The notes beneath the pieces are model-generated. The model saw only the letters and a program-made list of their open reading frames with translations. It made no database searches and had not been told where the DNA came from. A program made the translations under genes and the position numbers. A stretch of 64,000 nucleotides of DNA from Strongylocentrotus purpuratus (taxonomy: Eukaryota > Echinodermata > Echinoidea > Camarodonta > Strongylocentrotidae), in NCBI RefSeq assembly GCF_000002235.5, contig NW_022145596.1:4522352-4586351 (forward strand). The letters are read 5' to 3'. Positions 34,601 to 49,600 of the stretch are shown in pieces; position 1 is the stretch's first letter, and each line of letters starts with the position of its first letter.

Positions 34601-37600
34601 ATGTGTGTGTGGGGGAGGGGGGGAAGCAAGTGATGTACTTGATGTAAAACAGCAAGGTTCTCGCCTAACTTCTCATTTGAAGTTGGGATGCCACGTTCAC
34701 CTTTTGCTGATTATGTACAGTGAGTGGGTTGCACACTGTATGTATGAACTCATACAAAGATCTAATATTTTCAGAGGATTTTTAGCTGTCAGCCAAAGAG
34801 AGATCTGTTTGGTTGCCCTACAGCATGACTGGTGGTCAATGGCACCTGTGTAATCCCTCATTCGCGAAAGTCATGAAAATTACAAATGTATAATTGTCTA
34901 CAATAAAAGATCAATGAAGATTTCTGCGGCATAAAAAAAGGAAATCCTGTGGACTAATTTTTGCAACAATTCTCATCCTAGTTACATGTACATCTCCTTT
35001 TCTAGACACGTAAACGTCATCAGTTGGCAAAAAACATACCGTGGTGATGACGCCAACATCACTAGTCAGAGCCTTGACTCGATGGAAACTGGCGATGAGA
35101 CTGAGAGGGAGGTAGCCCTCGGTATCCATCTGAACAGTGAGAAAAAGATGGAGATATGGAATTAATAAAGGAGTATGCATGTATGTATGTCTTTAATAGA
35201 GCAACAAGTCAGAGCATGAACTTCATACTCATACTTCATACAGTTAACCTGCTTTAGTGACCACCTGTCTACAAAGACCGCATTTTTTTGTTTGAATCAT
35301 ACATTGAATCATCATCATACATTAAATAATGTACTAAAGGAACATGTACATAAAGACCACCTGCCTATAAAGATCACTTTTCTTGTCTCCCTTGTGTGGT
35401 CTTTATAGACAGGTTTTATTGTAGCAATACCTTATTCATGTGAATGCTTTTAAATGCATCTCCTGAAGGACAATAACCTACTGGTAGTAACTACCCACCC
35501 CAATCTGGTAATATACTAACCACACATAAATGCTCCATACTATTATGGCTTTTTGAAATTTACCACGGTTAACCACCGCTTTACCACCAGTTGTTTTAAC
35601 CAAACTTTAGTATACTGCACTTCACATTTTTATATCTAAATAATTATGACATTTGCTGGGCACAGCTGCTTTTTTTTACTCCACTTGCCATTCACTTAGT
35701 ACACATGGTTTATCACAGCATGTGAAAGCCTTTAGGTGTTTTCTTTTAATAATAATAATACAGACATTTATAATGAGCAACATATCCACCCAGAGGGTGC
35801 TCAAGGCACTTACAATGAGCTACATAATGTCTGTTTTTTTAGAACAGAAGGATCCCCTGAAGTATTTCCTTATGGATTAGTTATTCAAATTTGGGCATGA
35901 TGTTTGAATCGAAAATTGAATCTCAGACTGACCTAAAGCAAAGGAGTGCCACAAGGACTAATCAAACCTGCTTAATTTTTTTTAAATATACTAAATTTTC
36001 AATCCTCTTTTCTTTTCTCTCTCTCTCTCTCTCTTCAAAATAGCAAGTTCACATTACCTTTTTCCTCAGGAATAAATCCTTCACAAGATTATCTACGCTG
36101 AAGTAGTATTCACTGTAAAATAAAACACAGAAAGGAAAAAATGTGATTAAGAACAAGAGACGTTCATTTTTTCTAAATATAATTTTAAACAGGTTAAGAT
36201 TCACAAATTGAACAGTGCCTTTTATGATGTCGACATGTATTTTGTTTTATTTTGTGTCCAAAAATAAGGAAAAGTGGGAGCATTACAAAAATTGCTTTTC
36301 TTTTTGAACGTGTTTTCTGTAATTATGAAGGAACGCAGTTAAGCTAGAAGACACATGAAAATCTATATCTCTTCAATTATTAATTTCATAGCCATGAATA
36401 CAATTCAACGATCTGATAGATAAATGAACAATTTAGAGTGTTCCTCAATGACATGAATGTACAAGACTCCATAACTTACATTTGCTTTTTGACATAGTCT
36501 TTGAGAGTGCCTTCATCCAGGGAGAATGATGGAGATGTCGAGGCGGCGCTAGGGGTAAACACCGGTGTGGAGCCATCGTAGAATACAGGATTGTTGTACT
36601 GAGGTGTCACAAACTGTGGAGTTTCAAAGTCTGCGTCCCCTCCCGCACCAGGAGTGCCGGTGCCCGCGGGGACTCCATTGCCGGTGCCGGTGTCAGCTCC
36701 TGCGGCTTCAGCGCTGCCCAGGTCATAGTACTGTGGCACAAATTCTTGGAATAATTCAGAATCTGGAGATGCTGGGAATTGAAGGAAAAGAAAAGATGTT
36801 GCTTCACGCTGAATACCAGAATTTCTAGTTTACCTGGTAACAATGGCTTAAATAACATAATAATAATTTAAATAATTTATAATAAAGTAAAATTACTAGA
36901 ATGATTTATATGGATGATCATATACAAGCATTGCATCTCCTTTTATCTCAGTCTTTAAGATAAAGTTGAGTTCTGGTCATGCGAATGCATTGTGAAAGAA
37001 ACGTTGTGGAATTGATCAGGAAAGGTTGATCATCTAGCATATAAGTATTGGTGTGTACTGCAAAGTTCTGAAATATTCAAAATGATAAGAAACTTGGCCC
37101 ACTCTTGGTTGAGTAACAAGCACTGTACACAGAAAGATGTATATGGGACTACACAAACATGTGGCATTAAAATCTGACCCGATTTTTTATGTTACTTGCC
37201 ATATTACGCTCACAAATTATTTTTCACCTCTTTCCAGAACTCAACCTTCTCTCTAAAACAGACATGAATAATTTCAAAAACTTGTGAAAAAACCCTTTCA
37301 CAACGATAAATTCCTCTCTTCAAATTGTTTTGCCTTCACAGATGCAGTATAGAAGACTTTCAAAGTCTGTTGATTCATCCAATGAGCCTAAAAGTGTCAC
37401 ATGTTTTTCTTCATAATAAGGCCTCAATAAAAAGGCCAACAAATCCTAGAACACAGATAGAGCCTTTACTCGGACAATAACCTTGAAAGTGGCATACTTG
37501 AGTATATCAAACAAAACATGTTAATCAATAAGTCCCAGTATAAAAAAGCCAATTGCATGCATGAACTCACTTTGTTCATTGTTATTTGTTACTGGGACAT

Positions 37601-40600
37601 CCACGTTGTTGCCCTGCCAGTAGCCACCGGAGTACCCACCACGCCCTCGTCCTCCTCTTCCGCCCCTACCTCTACCCCTGCCTCTGCCCCGGTAGCTGCG
37701 CTGGTTCTGCCAACTCCGGCTGTCGGCGCTGGATGCACTCGGGCTGCGACTCCTCTCGTCCTTGGGAGGTGCAAAGCCAGCGGCTGTCAGGAAAATCAAA
37801 GGAAGAGAGAAGTTTTTTTTGAGAAATTGAAATGCTGTACAAGGTAGAATCACAAGGTACTGTAAATCTCTGTGTATAAGACGCACCCCTATTTTGGGGG
37901 CAGGGGAAAACAAAAAAAAGGTGCGTCTTATACACGGAGATTTACGGTAGTATACAGAGTTTTGATATTCATAGCTTCTGTGGTCAGTGAATTCATAGTC
38001 CTCTTTAACACATCTAGAAATAACATTTTGGTACATTCTCAACACTCTTCATCACAATTCTAAAACTTATTTGATCACCATATACATGGCTCTCAACAAC
38101 CAAGATGAAAATAAAGATCCACGGAATTCAATCTCAGCTAAAAGTGAGAATGCCATGTGAATAAGAAAACAGGAGAATAAAGCAATACTTGCACTACCGT
38201 ATATCGACATACATCGTCCTTATCCTATGGAGTAACGTCCAGAGAATCTTTGGGTACATTCTATTCCGTTATCTGCAAATTTGACACTATTGAGAATTGC
38301 TTGTAATGGGCTCATAAACAAAACAAAAGATTAGTATTTCGTGATCAATGATAATTTCCATCCTTTTAACGGCTAGATGAAATGGTATTACCCTTACCCT
38401 TTGTCAACGTTTCTCTGCTGTTCCTACCATCTCCACGAGGACGCTCCGGCCTCTTAGCTGGCTCAGAACCGGTGCTGCGTGGCACATCACGCCAGTTCAT
38501 CTCACGTTCGCTGTCTCGCGCCGGCCGGCTATCCCTCACTCTCCCGCCTCCTGAGGCGTTGCGTCCCCGGTCTCGATCCCGGTCTCGGCCTCCCTTGTTT
38601 CGAGGCTCTGGGTCCAGCGGAAGGGGGATCCACTTTTGTTTCTTGTCTGCTTTGTATAGAAAAACAATGCAGTTTGTGAGTAGCAATAATCACATTTCCA
38701 AACAAAACTACACAGGAACTGGTTTCTAATGCACATAGGCACCCAAATTCTTACTCTACACCTCCAAACTTCTGAAGTTGTAAAAGGAGGCTAATGCAAA
38801 CTGAATCTTTACGGGCAATTAAGATGTAAAATCCAGATCCCCAAAGATATAAAAAAGCGGGTGTGGATCCCTACATAAACCATCATACAACTTTGAATTT
38901 AGAGATATTCCTCAGATGGATAAATAAATCTTATATAAGCGTTACAAACCATTCTATACAAAAATATAGAATGATATATTATTAGAGCTTATAATGGCTT
39001 TATAGGCCGATCTTCAAAGGCCTGAGTTCCCAAAATAGCCTATTTTTATTCCCACTGTGGGAAATACACTAAAGCTAAATTGCAGTCAGGACGTAATAGA
39101 AGACTATTTCAACCTTTTGCCTAGGATTTTAGCTCAAGTTATCATCCAATAGCAACAGACCAAAGGTTATATGTGGTCACCTTTCAAGGCTGCACATACC
39201 GTTTCATTTCAAATAAAATTGAGGGCTCATACTAGACACTGACGCATGATAATAATAATAATACTCAGTTTATACATAGCACCTATTACAATCACTAAGC
39301 GCTTCCAAACTTGGAGATTATTACACTGGCTTTAGCTGTGCTGCCATTCCGGCGCTCTAGCATTTCAAAGAATTAATTCCTGCCGAGTGAAAGAAAAAAT
39401 TCTTGTCTTTTGTCACCAACTACATTCACATCAATCTATACCTTTACCACGATTTTTCTTGTTTCCTTTCTGTCCATCACCCTTTCCATCCTCCGTCTGC
39501 TTGTCCTTCTCTGAGGATGACGCTGTCGACCGGTGGGCCTTGACTCTGGGAGATGTTACCTCCTTGGTGACCACCTTGGTGACCTCCGGAGCAGCTGCAG
39601 GTGTTGCAGGAACTGCAGGAGCTGCTGGTGGAGGAGCTTGGTCCTCTGTGGCAGGCTTAGGTGACCTAGGCGAGGTAGCAGTAGCAGGTGCTGTAGGGAT
39701 GGTAGCGGAAGTGTTGGGCGTAGGGGCAGCCTCTACCTGCTCGGCCACCAGTGGGGGCGTGGTTGAGGTGGCAGGAGGGGTCTTGGATCCGGAAGGGATG
39801 GTTTCCTTCTTGCGTCTGGGAGATTGGGGGTCCTATCGATACCAGAAAAAGGAGCATAAGATGAGCAGTTATATATCGATGGTATACAAAAGAAAATTAC
39901 TTTCCAACTGAAATTGAACCCTTTTATGACCTCTATATAGAATATTAAACACATCATAAGTTCTATGACACATTTCCAAGCCAAAGTGAAAATGACAAAA
40001 TTCTGCACACATCTGCACATATTTTCGAAAGGCTTGAAAGAAATATTTAGATGTCTGTAGACTACTACCATAATTATATGTTTTGTGAATAATTTCGTTT
40101 ACTCTGTCGATGTGGCAAACACAAACAACAAATTGAATATAGTCTGCTACATTTTCCCCCCTACATGTACATTGTAAGTGAATTTATGTATTGATTACTC
40201 TTTACCTTTATTCTCCCCATAGCACTCAAAGTTGATTTTTTTTTTTTTTTTTTTTTTTTTAACAAGTAAAATAATACCTTTCACACGAAAAGATTGAGAA
40301 TGACATGGACATACAGGAAATAACAGGGCAACTTTAGAATACCCCATCATAAAAACTGATCAAACATGTGTAGGTTAACCAACACTACACCAATGAAGCT
40401 TCATAGATGACTGCTCTCAATCAAAGAGAAGACATTGATATCACAAAAGCATCCTTTTTGCTGGTACCCAATACCACTACATCCATCAATCAGAGTCCGC
40501 TCAATGGTAGAAAGGTCTTGGTGCGGTTAAAAGTAATTTGCATTTGGTTTAGCATTTCATTTGTAAGATAAATTGCTTCCTTATTATACCAGGACATTAT

Positions 40601-43600
40601 ACCAGGAAGAACGGATTGAAGATTTCCTACATAGTATTTTATACAAAAATATTATACTTGCAAGGATACGTTCACTTTCATGGACCGTTATGTCTCATGC
40701 AAAAATTATGTTCTTGCTCAGGGGATCCGTTTTTTTTATTGAATGATGTGATAATTTGAATTTCCTTAGGGGGAAAATATTTGTTTGATTTCTTCATCTT
40801 CCAAGGATTTTTAAGTGCTTTCCTGAACTAGATCACAACTCGCTCTTATTTTTTTAAAATTTTTTAATTATTTTACCTAGCTGTATCCTTTCTTGCTAAT
40901 TAATCACTTCTGTAACTTGAAAATGAGTGAAAGTGGAAGAGAAAGATAAGCAAAATGAGTCAACTTACGGATCCATCTTTTTTTGCAGCACCTAGAGAAG
41001 GCCAGCTGTTCAAGTCATTGAAGTCACTCGCCTGCAACAAAAGACAAACACAAATAATCACTTGTGCATTTTATGTCACGCATAACATTCCATATCAAGA
41101 GTTAAAACTGGACTCCAGAAGCTAATATGCTCTGCAAAGCCTCATATGTGTTCAGAAAGTTCAAAACTCCAGAAGCTAAGATGCTCTGCACATTTTGGAT
41201 GATGACATCAAAGTGGGCGGTTTTTCATTAAAATTAGTTTTGAATATCACCTTTAGGTCTCTTTAATATTGGAAAGGTTATTGAGGAAGTACTTGTAATA
41301 GAGAAATGAAGCAAAAGATGACAATCATAACATATGGTCTTGAATCTGCTGGTTATAACAATCCAGTCTATATTTGCATCATAACCCAGAACAAAGACGG
41401 ATATCATCTTCAGCTGAAGTGAGGTATTACATTACTTCCTACTATAAATATATCCGTTTTTATGCAAATGAGAAAGAAAAAAAATCTTGAACACATTAAA
41501 GGATTAAAGCAAGTACAAGTAAATATTAGATGCAGTCTAAAACAGAAAAGGCGGTTTTTATTTTAAATATTGACAGTCATTTCAGAGTGGGAGAAACGAA
41601 ATGAAAGCATGTATCTCGTTTCTTTCAAGTGAATATGCGCAGGTTTTGGTTCATACTACCAAATCAGCCATTTTCTGCATTTTTTACATGACCCTCTGTC
41701 CAATGATGGTCAATGTCATGAATACGGTGTATTGCCTCTTCACTCTGTCTGCTTATGGTCAATTAATGGAACAAACGATTGACTGGCACGGTCAACTTTT
41801 ATCAAAAGAACAATGTGTACTGAACGCATACATCCAATGCAATGTGGCAGTAGACCGTTTCAGTTTGACGTAAATAAGAAGTAAAATGTATCCATATGCC
41901 ACTTACCACACTGTTCTTGCCCTTGGAAGCAGCCTTCACAACGGACGGAGCTGCAGCAGCATTCCCTGGTACAGACGCAGCAACGACGACGACGGGTGCC
42001 GGGCTTTCCTTGGGTTCTGTTAAGATAAAACAATGAGATTTTCAGTGAGCATGTAGCTTGGATCTAGGGGGCGTTTCACAAAACTTGTCATCAGTGACAA
42101 ATGACAGTTTTTGTTATAAGCTACTGAAATCCTTGCCTTTGATTGGTTATCAGCAGATTTGTCACTGATTTTTGTCATTTGTCATTAAAAGGCTTTGTGA
42201 AACGGGTCCCTAAGAGAAGAGGCGTAAATATTCACTTCTGAATGACAAACGCCTATAAACTTAAACAACAACAACAACTGGTATCAAACTGATACCTGAC
42301 TAAAGGTATTGAGCGAAGCAAGACATGAACCAGACAAGACGGAAACATAAATCATGTCTACTCTGCAACAGAGGTATGATAGAAAAGAATTGTGAAAAAG
42401 ATCATTATTGTGAAGCTTTGACTGGGGAGAAAAAAATCTTCATAAAAAACTTTGACTACATATGAAATGTGTTTGAAATTGAAGACTTTATGGACACAGT
42501 TCCTAGTAGGACAATTGAATACACACTCTTTATTTAAAATGAAAGGGGAATTAATTAGTTTTATTCCCTTTCAAAAATATTGAGGAATCATACATGTACA
42601 TGTAGCTCAATGTAAAACTGATGTTAGAAACCTGTCTAATCCTCTTCTCATTCCACTATCCATAGAGGCAAAATATTGTACTCTGAATTCTCTGATCCAT
42701 TTAAACCAAAATATTGTACTCTGAATTCTCTGATCCATTTAAACCAAAATATTGTACTCTGAATTCTCTGATCCATTTAAACCAAAATTACCAAATAACA
42801 AAAAATGCTATTCATTGATACAGTCATATAAACAATATCAGGAAATCTATTCAAATATTTACTTCTTTGAGGGAAAGTATTCAATCAGAATTTAAAACCA
42901 CATTTAATGCTTCAGTGAGTTTGATTCATATTTTTGCAAAGCCTTTTTCATCTATAATAAAGCAAAATCCAAGTCATCTCAGGGGTAAAAAAAATATCAA
43001 ATTCAAAGTGATGGAATCTCACTTGTCAAAATCCCTATTTTTTTTTAAAAACTTGGGACTAATTAAGGTCTGCACAGCATGAGCTGTCCTGATTTTCTCA
43101 TTTTCTAATTTTTTCCCCACACTCCAACGATCCCTGAGAATAAACTACAAAATGAACATGTTGGGATCTTCAGCTAATCATCGGTCGCTCTGACATCTGT
43201 AGCCTTGACACGATTTTGCATGGTTCTTCAGCACAGTTACAATGTACAGCGTGAATCTCTGCAGTTATGACATCATTGTGCATTATATGCATCGGCGAGC
43301 AGGATTTCTGCACTTTAATTCACAGCTGTTGACGTATCATGTCACCACAAGCTTCACTATCATGTAATTACATGCACTGTACATGTCGCTCCTTATTTCA
43401 AAGTTTACATTTAAAAAAGCATATCAAAGGAGGAGCATCAATCGAACCCAATGTGAAATGTGTTTAAAATTCCAACATCTTGCATTAAAAAAAAGGTTGC
43501 TCTCTGATATCAGAATAATATTTGCTTGAAGCTTCCCTTTAAAGCAACAACTGCCACTGCAACATGCTACAGAAATATTAGCAATAGGCGATTGGCTCAT

Positions 43601-46600
43601 GTGACATGAAACACTTCCTAGTTGGACAAGTCTTTACAATTTATTTTTAACCTGTGGAATTCGTTGTCCACAGATGGCAGGAACTTAAACCAGTTATTAA
43701 GAACTTCCCTGATCAGCAGTTTGACATAAAAGTGATCTTGATCTTGTTTCATAGTTCACTCAAAGGAGGCAATACTGTAATTGCATAAAATACCGCTCAA
43801 ACTTTACAATCATTCGATTATCCTACCAAGAAGATTCTGTAGCTAACATGAACTCCAAAAGCATGAAAAAACGTAATCATAAACAGTAATTTAAAGCACA
43901 GCCAGATGAATATCTTGATATCTTTAAATTATTCAAATTACAAGTGTAGCTTACAATGACAGTTTCTTTCAATTAAATATTCAATTCTCATTAACCACAT
44001 TATCAGTATTTACTCTAGAGTCTAGACCAACTTCTCAACAGTTTCCCTAGAAATAACATCCAACCTGCAACCCAGGTACTAAATGTTTACATGCATTCAT
44101 ACTACATTTTGCACTTGTCCAATAAACCATGACAGACCATGACAAACCAGTCAAGCAGAACTCACAACAGAAAATTCCCAATGTATTCTTTGACTTTCAA
44201 TGACGGGATTACATGTATGGCCGGTCAACTTGATTCTCATAGCCTTATTCTGTAAGGTATATAAAGCTCACATGCTCAAACAAGTATATTCATGGGACCC
44301 CATCAGTCAGTTGCCTGCACCACTGAATAGACCAGTTCACGGTTAGCACATTTCCATAATGACCCCGAATATCCACAGATCTTCAAAACATTAAGAAGTC
44401 CCACTTTGTACATTTTGAAATAATCACTCCTACAGCGATGGAGGTGCTACATAAATAGCCTTTGTTTCCCCTTTTCAAAGAATACTTCCACGAGTATCAT
44501 GGAGTGCACTGCTTGTGAATAAATGAATAGTGATTACATAACTTTCATGAGCAAGTATCCAGTATTTTGTCTACTGTGTATTTCACAATTTGGTCTGCAA
44601 TGACCTTTATCTGCTCATGCTCAGCTCAGACTGCAACTACAGTATGAAGTGGCTTATTGCATCTCTTTTACTTTCATACTGTGTATGTTGACGGCTCCTG
44701 ACCCTACTGGTTAATAACCATGAATGACAGCATGTGGGTCAAATTCATTGAGCTCTAAAGCTCAGAAATCTCTCCTTATTATTTCTAATATCTTTTGGTT
44801 TCAGACACTTCGCAATAATAATTTTATAAGTGCCCACACATTACATCAATCTGTTTCACTGAAAACAAAACTCCCACCTGATATGATTTTTTTTTCTCTC
44901 ACAGCATAACTATAAATTGCCTTAGCATTTATTAAGTACTATCATTTTCAGTTAAACATAAGCTAAGCTACGTTATCCCTTTAAAAAACCCATTTAAGCC
45001 ACTTCTTTCCAAAAACGCCATTAAAAGGTAGAAGGAAGTCAAACATTAAATAGCCTTTAACAAAAAAGAAGGTAATTTACACACAAAACCAGTGATAGAA
45101 ATGAAAAAAAAAAGAAAAAAACAGATGCACATGTCGGCATGGCAAACAGCTAGCAGAAAAGAATACAACTTCCAAAATAACTTGTGAAGTCTCACAAATC
45201 CTTACCTTTTTCGAACGATAAAGATAAGCAAAAGACATGAAAGAAAAAAATTAATTATAATTAAGCAACAAGAATCTTTAAAAATGCAAATCTGAAGTAT
45301 ATCTTGGATATAAAGAAACAAACAAAGGACAAATAAAATTCTCCCATGTAGGAATTTTTTGTTGTTTTTGTAATCCAAAATAACAATATATCTAATTAAA
45401 ATGGAGGTGATGGGACTCCCTCTTCTTTTTTCCCCTTCTTCTTTGAAACGGCATATGATCATATTTGACATGATGTTTGCTAAGTAAAGTGTTCAATTTG
45501 GGGCAACAGCCCTGACTCTGAATAGTTACAATGCAAGTGCAAATCCAATTATCCCAATGTCAACCAGTCAAATTCTTTTATTTTATTTGCATTTGGGGTT
45601 TCATTCAAGAACGCGGTATTCATGATTCATGCACTAATGTGAGAAACATGCATGTGTGGGAGAAAAAGAAAAATAATGACAGCTCAACTACTGTAGTCAC
45701 TGGTGCAGAAAGTCGTAAGTTTGAGGCAGAGAAAAAATATATTGGAAAGTAGAGATAAAATCATTCCTGACAATTTTTTCTCACTTTTATTAGAAAATGG
45801 AGAGCAATTTTTTACAGATTATTATTTAAAAATGCATCCCCAACCCCCAAACCTACTTTGTTCAGTGCTATGCACATGTGGCACCTGGCTGGAATACTCC
45901 TAAGGGAGTGGAGAGGTTGCACACATTGTATGTGGGCAAGCCCGAATCTCAAGACCAAAGCAATATTTCTGTAAAGCATTTTCATACAGCCAACACATAA
46001 ATTCAGAAGATTATTTTTTCATAATTTTTATCAATCTTCCTATGCGTGTAGCTCCAAACTTTTATTGAAGAAAGAGTATTTCTCTGTACATTTTTTTTGT
46101 AGATTATTATTTTTTTTTTTTTAATTATCACTTACAAAAAAAAATCCTCCATACTTACTCATAAGACTTGTACTGGAAAAGTTCCACACATTTCCAGACA
46201 CAGCCATACTGAAAGTTGATAATTCCTACATATATCCTCAAAATATAGTCTTCTCTTTCCTCCTCTGACAATAGGAATCTGATCAACTAGTCTAACATCT
46301 GTCAATGTATCCAATAACCCATTAACACCAAGTGCATCAGCATAGGCATACAATGTAACTTCCAGCTGATATATATCATCAATAAAAATATAATATCCAA
46401 GACCGTAATATAGGTTCCATATTCCAAGAGTCTTCAGTACAGCTTGTCAATTCAAATTGAATAGTCCCAACATTACCAATGTCATTGATAATATCCTTGA
46501 TAATTTGCGTCCAGCTGCAGAAAATGTGACACATCATTTCATCTTCCAGAAAAATGTTGCCACATGTTAGCAGGCCGGTCTAATTACCCCTCTGCCAAAA

Positions 46601-49600
46601 TCCTTTTGCTGCTTCCACGTGTTCTGAAGTAGGCATATGGAATGCAATGGAAGGGAGGTTGTATGGCGTCACCATCCCACCAACGTACAGAATGTCACCA
46701 TGAGGCTGTACAGTATAAGCCCATTGGGTAGGATGAGAGAGTTGCCACCTGTGCACTAGATTTATCTATATAAAGGGGTAGTCAGTAAATACAGAATTTC
46801 TTTTCTTTACCTTGGTGACAGGTGCGCATATCTAGAATAAATTGCTACGCCATCAAACTCCTGAGACCCCCCCCCTCCCCCCCCCCCAAAAAAAAAGAAA
46901 GATATATGTACATACAGTCAAACCTGCTTTAGAGACCACCTGTATAGAAAGACCACATTTTTCATTTCCCTAGGAATTGTTTTCTCATTAAACCTGTACA
47001 TACTAAAGGAACCTGTACATAAAGATCACCTGCCCATAAAGCCCCCCCCCCCAAAAAAAATACATACATTCAATCCTGCTTTAGATACTGCCTGTATAGA
47101 AAGACCACCTGTCTATAAAAGATCACATTTTTCATTTCCCTAGAAAATGTTTTCTCAATGAAACCTATACTAAAGGAACCTGTACATAAAGACCACCTGC
47201 CTATAAAGACCATTTTTCTTGTCTCCCTTGAGAGGTCTTTACTGGTTTTATTGTATTTTATCCCTTTATTCTTCATGTACCATAATTAACGGTGTATAAA
47301 CCGCCCTCATGTATTAACCGCACCCCTCTTTTTCGCCCTTAAAAAAAATTAAAAAAATAAAAAAATAAATAAATAAATAAATATGCCGACTCTGTCGACT
47401 CTGTCGGCAGGCAGCAAGCCAGGTACCATGTTAAAAAACCCACGCGGAAAGGCCTTTCATTTAACTGCGAGGTGCAGCTGAATGTGTAAGATCATTAATG
47501 TAAATTAAAAAAACATTAGAGGACCTAGGATAGAACCTTGTGGTAAGCCGTGTAATAGAAGAAAAATTGGAGGAATTATTATTATAAACTACATATTGAG
47601 ATCTATCAGAAAGATTACTTTCAAACTAAGATGACAAGACAAATTTGAGTGTTGTTTCTGAGTGGTGATTCAACACACCGATTACTGAGATGGGAGACAT
47701 TGCCAGGCATAGCGCCAGGTGGAGGGGAATAAATCAAAACCCTAAAAAAAAAAAGAATTTTTTTGGCGGCAAAAAGCTGCGGTTCATACACCGTTAATTA
47801 CGGTATGCACATTAATATATATTTCATGCTGTCATTCTTTCTACATGTAACAAAAAAAAACCATTAACTGATGCATGACGTGTCGTTAGAACGATGGTTA
47901 TAGTGATAGCCTCTTCAAAATTCACTTCTAATAAATCAGGTTGATTGAATGTGCATGTAGTTTTGTCGATGGTATGGCTGTTAAATTTATTGTCTAGACA
48001 AACATCAGGTTGATTGAATGTGCATGTAGTTTTGTTGATGGTATGGCTGTTGAATTTATTGTCTAGGGCAAATGACCTCATATGCATTACTATCTTTACT
48101 GGGCAAATGCAACATCCAAAAAAATTGTAATCTGAAGAAGAACAAGCAAAGAAAAAAACCTCACAAAAATGAATACACCTGGGACTACATTTAAGGAACC
48201 GACCTAGCTCTTCATAATGCTTGGTTAATTATAAATAGAGTGTACAATTTCTGTCGAATTCACTCAACAGATAAAACAGTATGACTTTTAAACAAATCTA
48301 GCAAATGATTTTTGGCTTGAAAGGGCATTCAAAGCTATAAAAATGGGAATAATTGCTTGAACTATGTTTGCAATGAAATTAAGGGTACAATTGAGATACT
48401 TGTCAACCTACACATGTGTACATATCATTTTGTTTGCTGATCTCTTCACAGATCTATACAAGTCTAGGCCTAAAATGGAATGTTGCATAAAAATGAATAC
48501 ACTATACATTGCCAGGGCATGTACAGTTGGCTTTCATCATTTCATTTAAATGCAGAGAATTGAACCAGGGTTAGTTAATGTATAGATCTAGTATAGTATT
48601 ACACTGCTTTCTGTAGCAGTGTAGCAGTGTACTTGGAGTGTGAGAAGCTTACTACAATATACTGTAAACAGGTAGAGTATACTCAGTACCTGGGTGTGAT
48701 TCATGATGCATGCATGCACTGGATAGACTGGACTTGGTATCTATTCTACAACAACACAACACACTGATATCTGTGTGTCGTACGTGCATGTAGTAAGAGT
48801 ACTTGGTGTGTAGGTTCTACCATTGTCGTCACAGAGAGTGCACATCTCATCTACTTGTGTTGTTTTTTTTGCTACTGATATGATGTATTATGATCACACA
48901 TGTGCCAAAATATTTTGTACAGGTTTGCTGATTTCTAATTATAATAATCATCTCATTGAAAATAGATTGGGTTAAAAATTCAGAGAAAGTATTGGATTTA
49001 CTTTATATGAATATAAATTATAATATTCAATTTAGTGCATCAAGAGAATTTTAAAAGGACTTTTTATTGCTAGCATTAAAACCATCATGTCACAGTTGAC
49101 AACCTTTCTAGGCAAAATAGTGTCAAATTAATACATTTACAATTAAATGTGATATTGATGTTCAAAACAGCTAAATAATACCAGCATGCATGAAGTAGAC
49201 AATATCATGAATTTGGTGAACATATGTTACATGTACTGTACCTGACAGTCTGCCACACAACACATAACCTTGCATTACATGCTTGAATTCCTCTTTGAAA
49301 CAGAAAACACATAGGTCTTGTTGTTTTCTTTACTCCATATGGTATACCAGGTATAGTGTCAGAAAACAAAATTAATTTTCTTTTTATCATTGCGGTATAC
49401 ATTAAAAACTTAATTCATGTATAAATTTATATCATTTGGACAGCAATCATAATAAAAAGTGGCCACAAATTTCAGAGGAAACATTTATTTGCGTTTTTTA
49501 ATTTTTCAATTGAGACTACTTGAATTTGAAAAAGGTGCGTCAATAACAAGCCTACATTACATGTATGTGGAGCTACACTGTAAACTGTTACATTGCGGCC

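Noticed and set aside
39387-39911. 174-codon plus-strand Val/Gly-rich ORF
   Set aside because: Antisense shadow of LARP1 exon 4, an Ala/Pro/Thr-rich coding exon.
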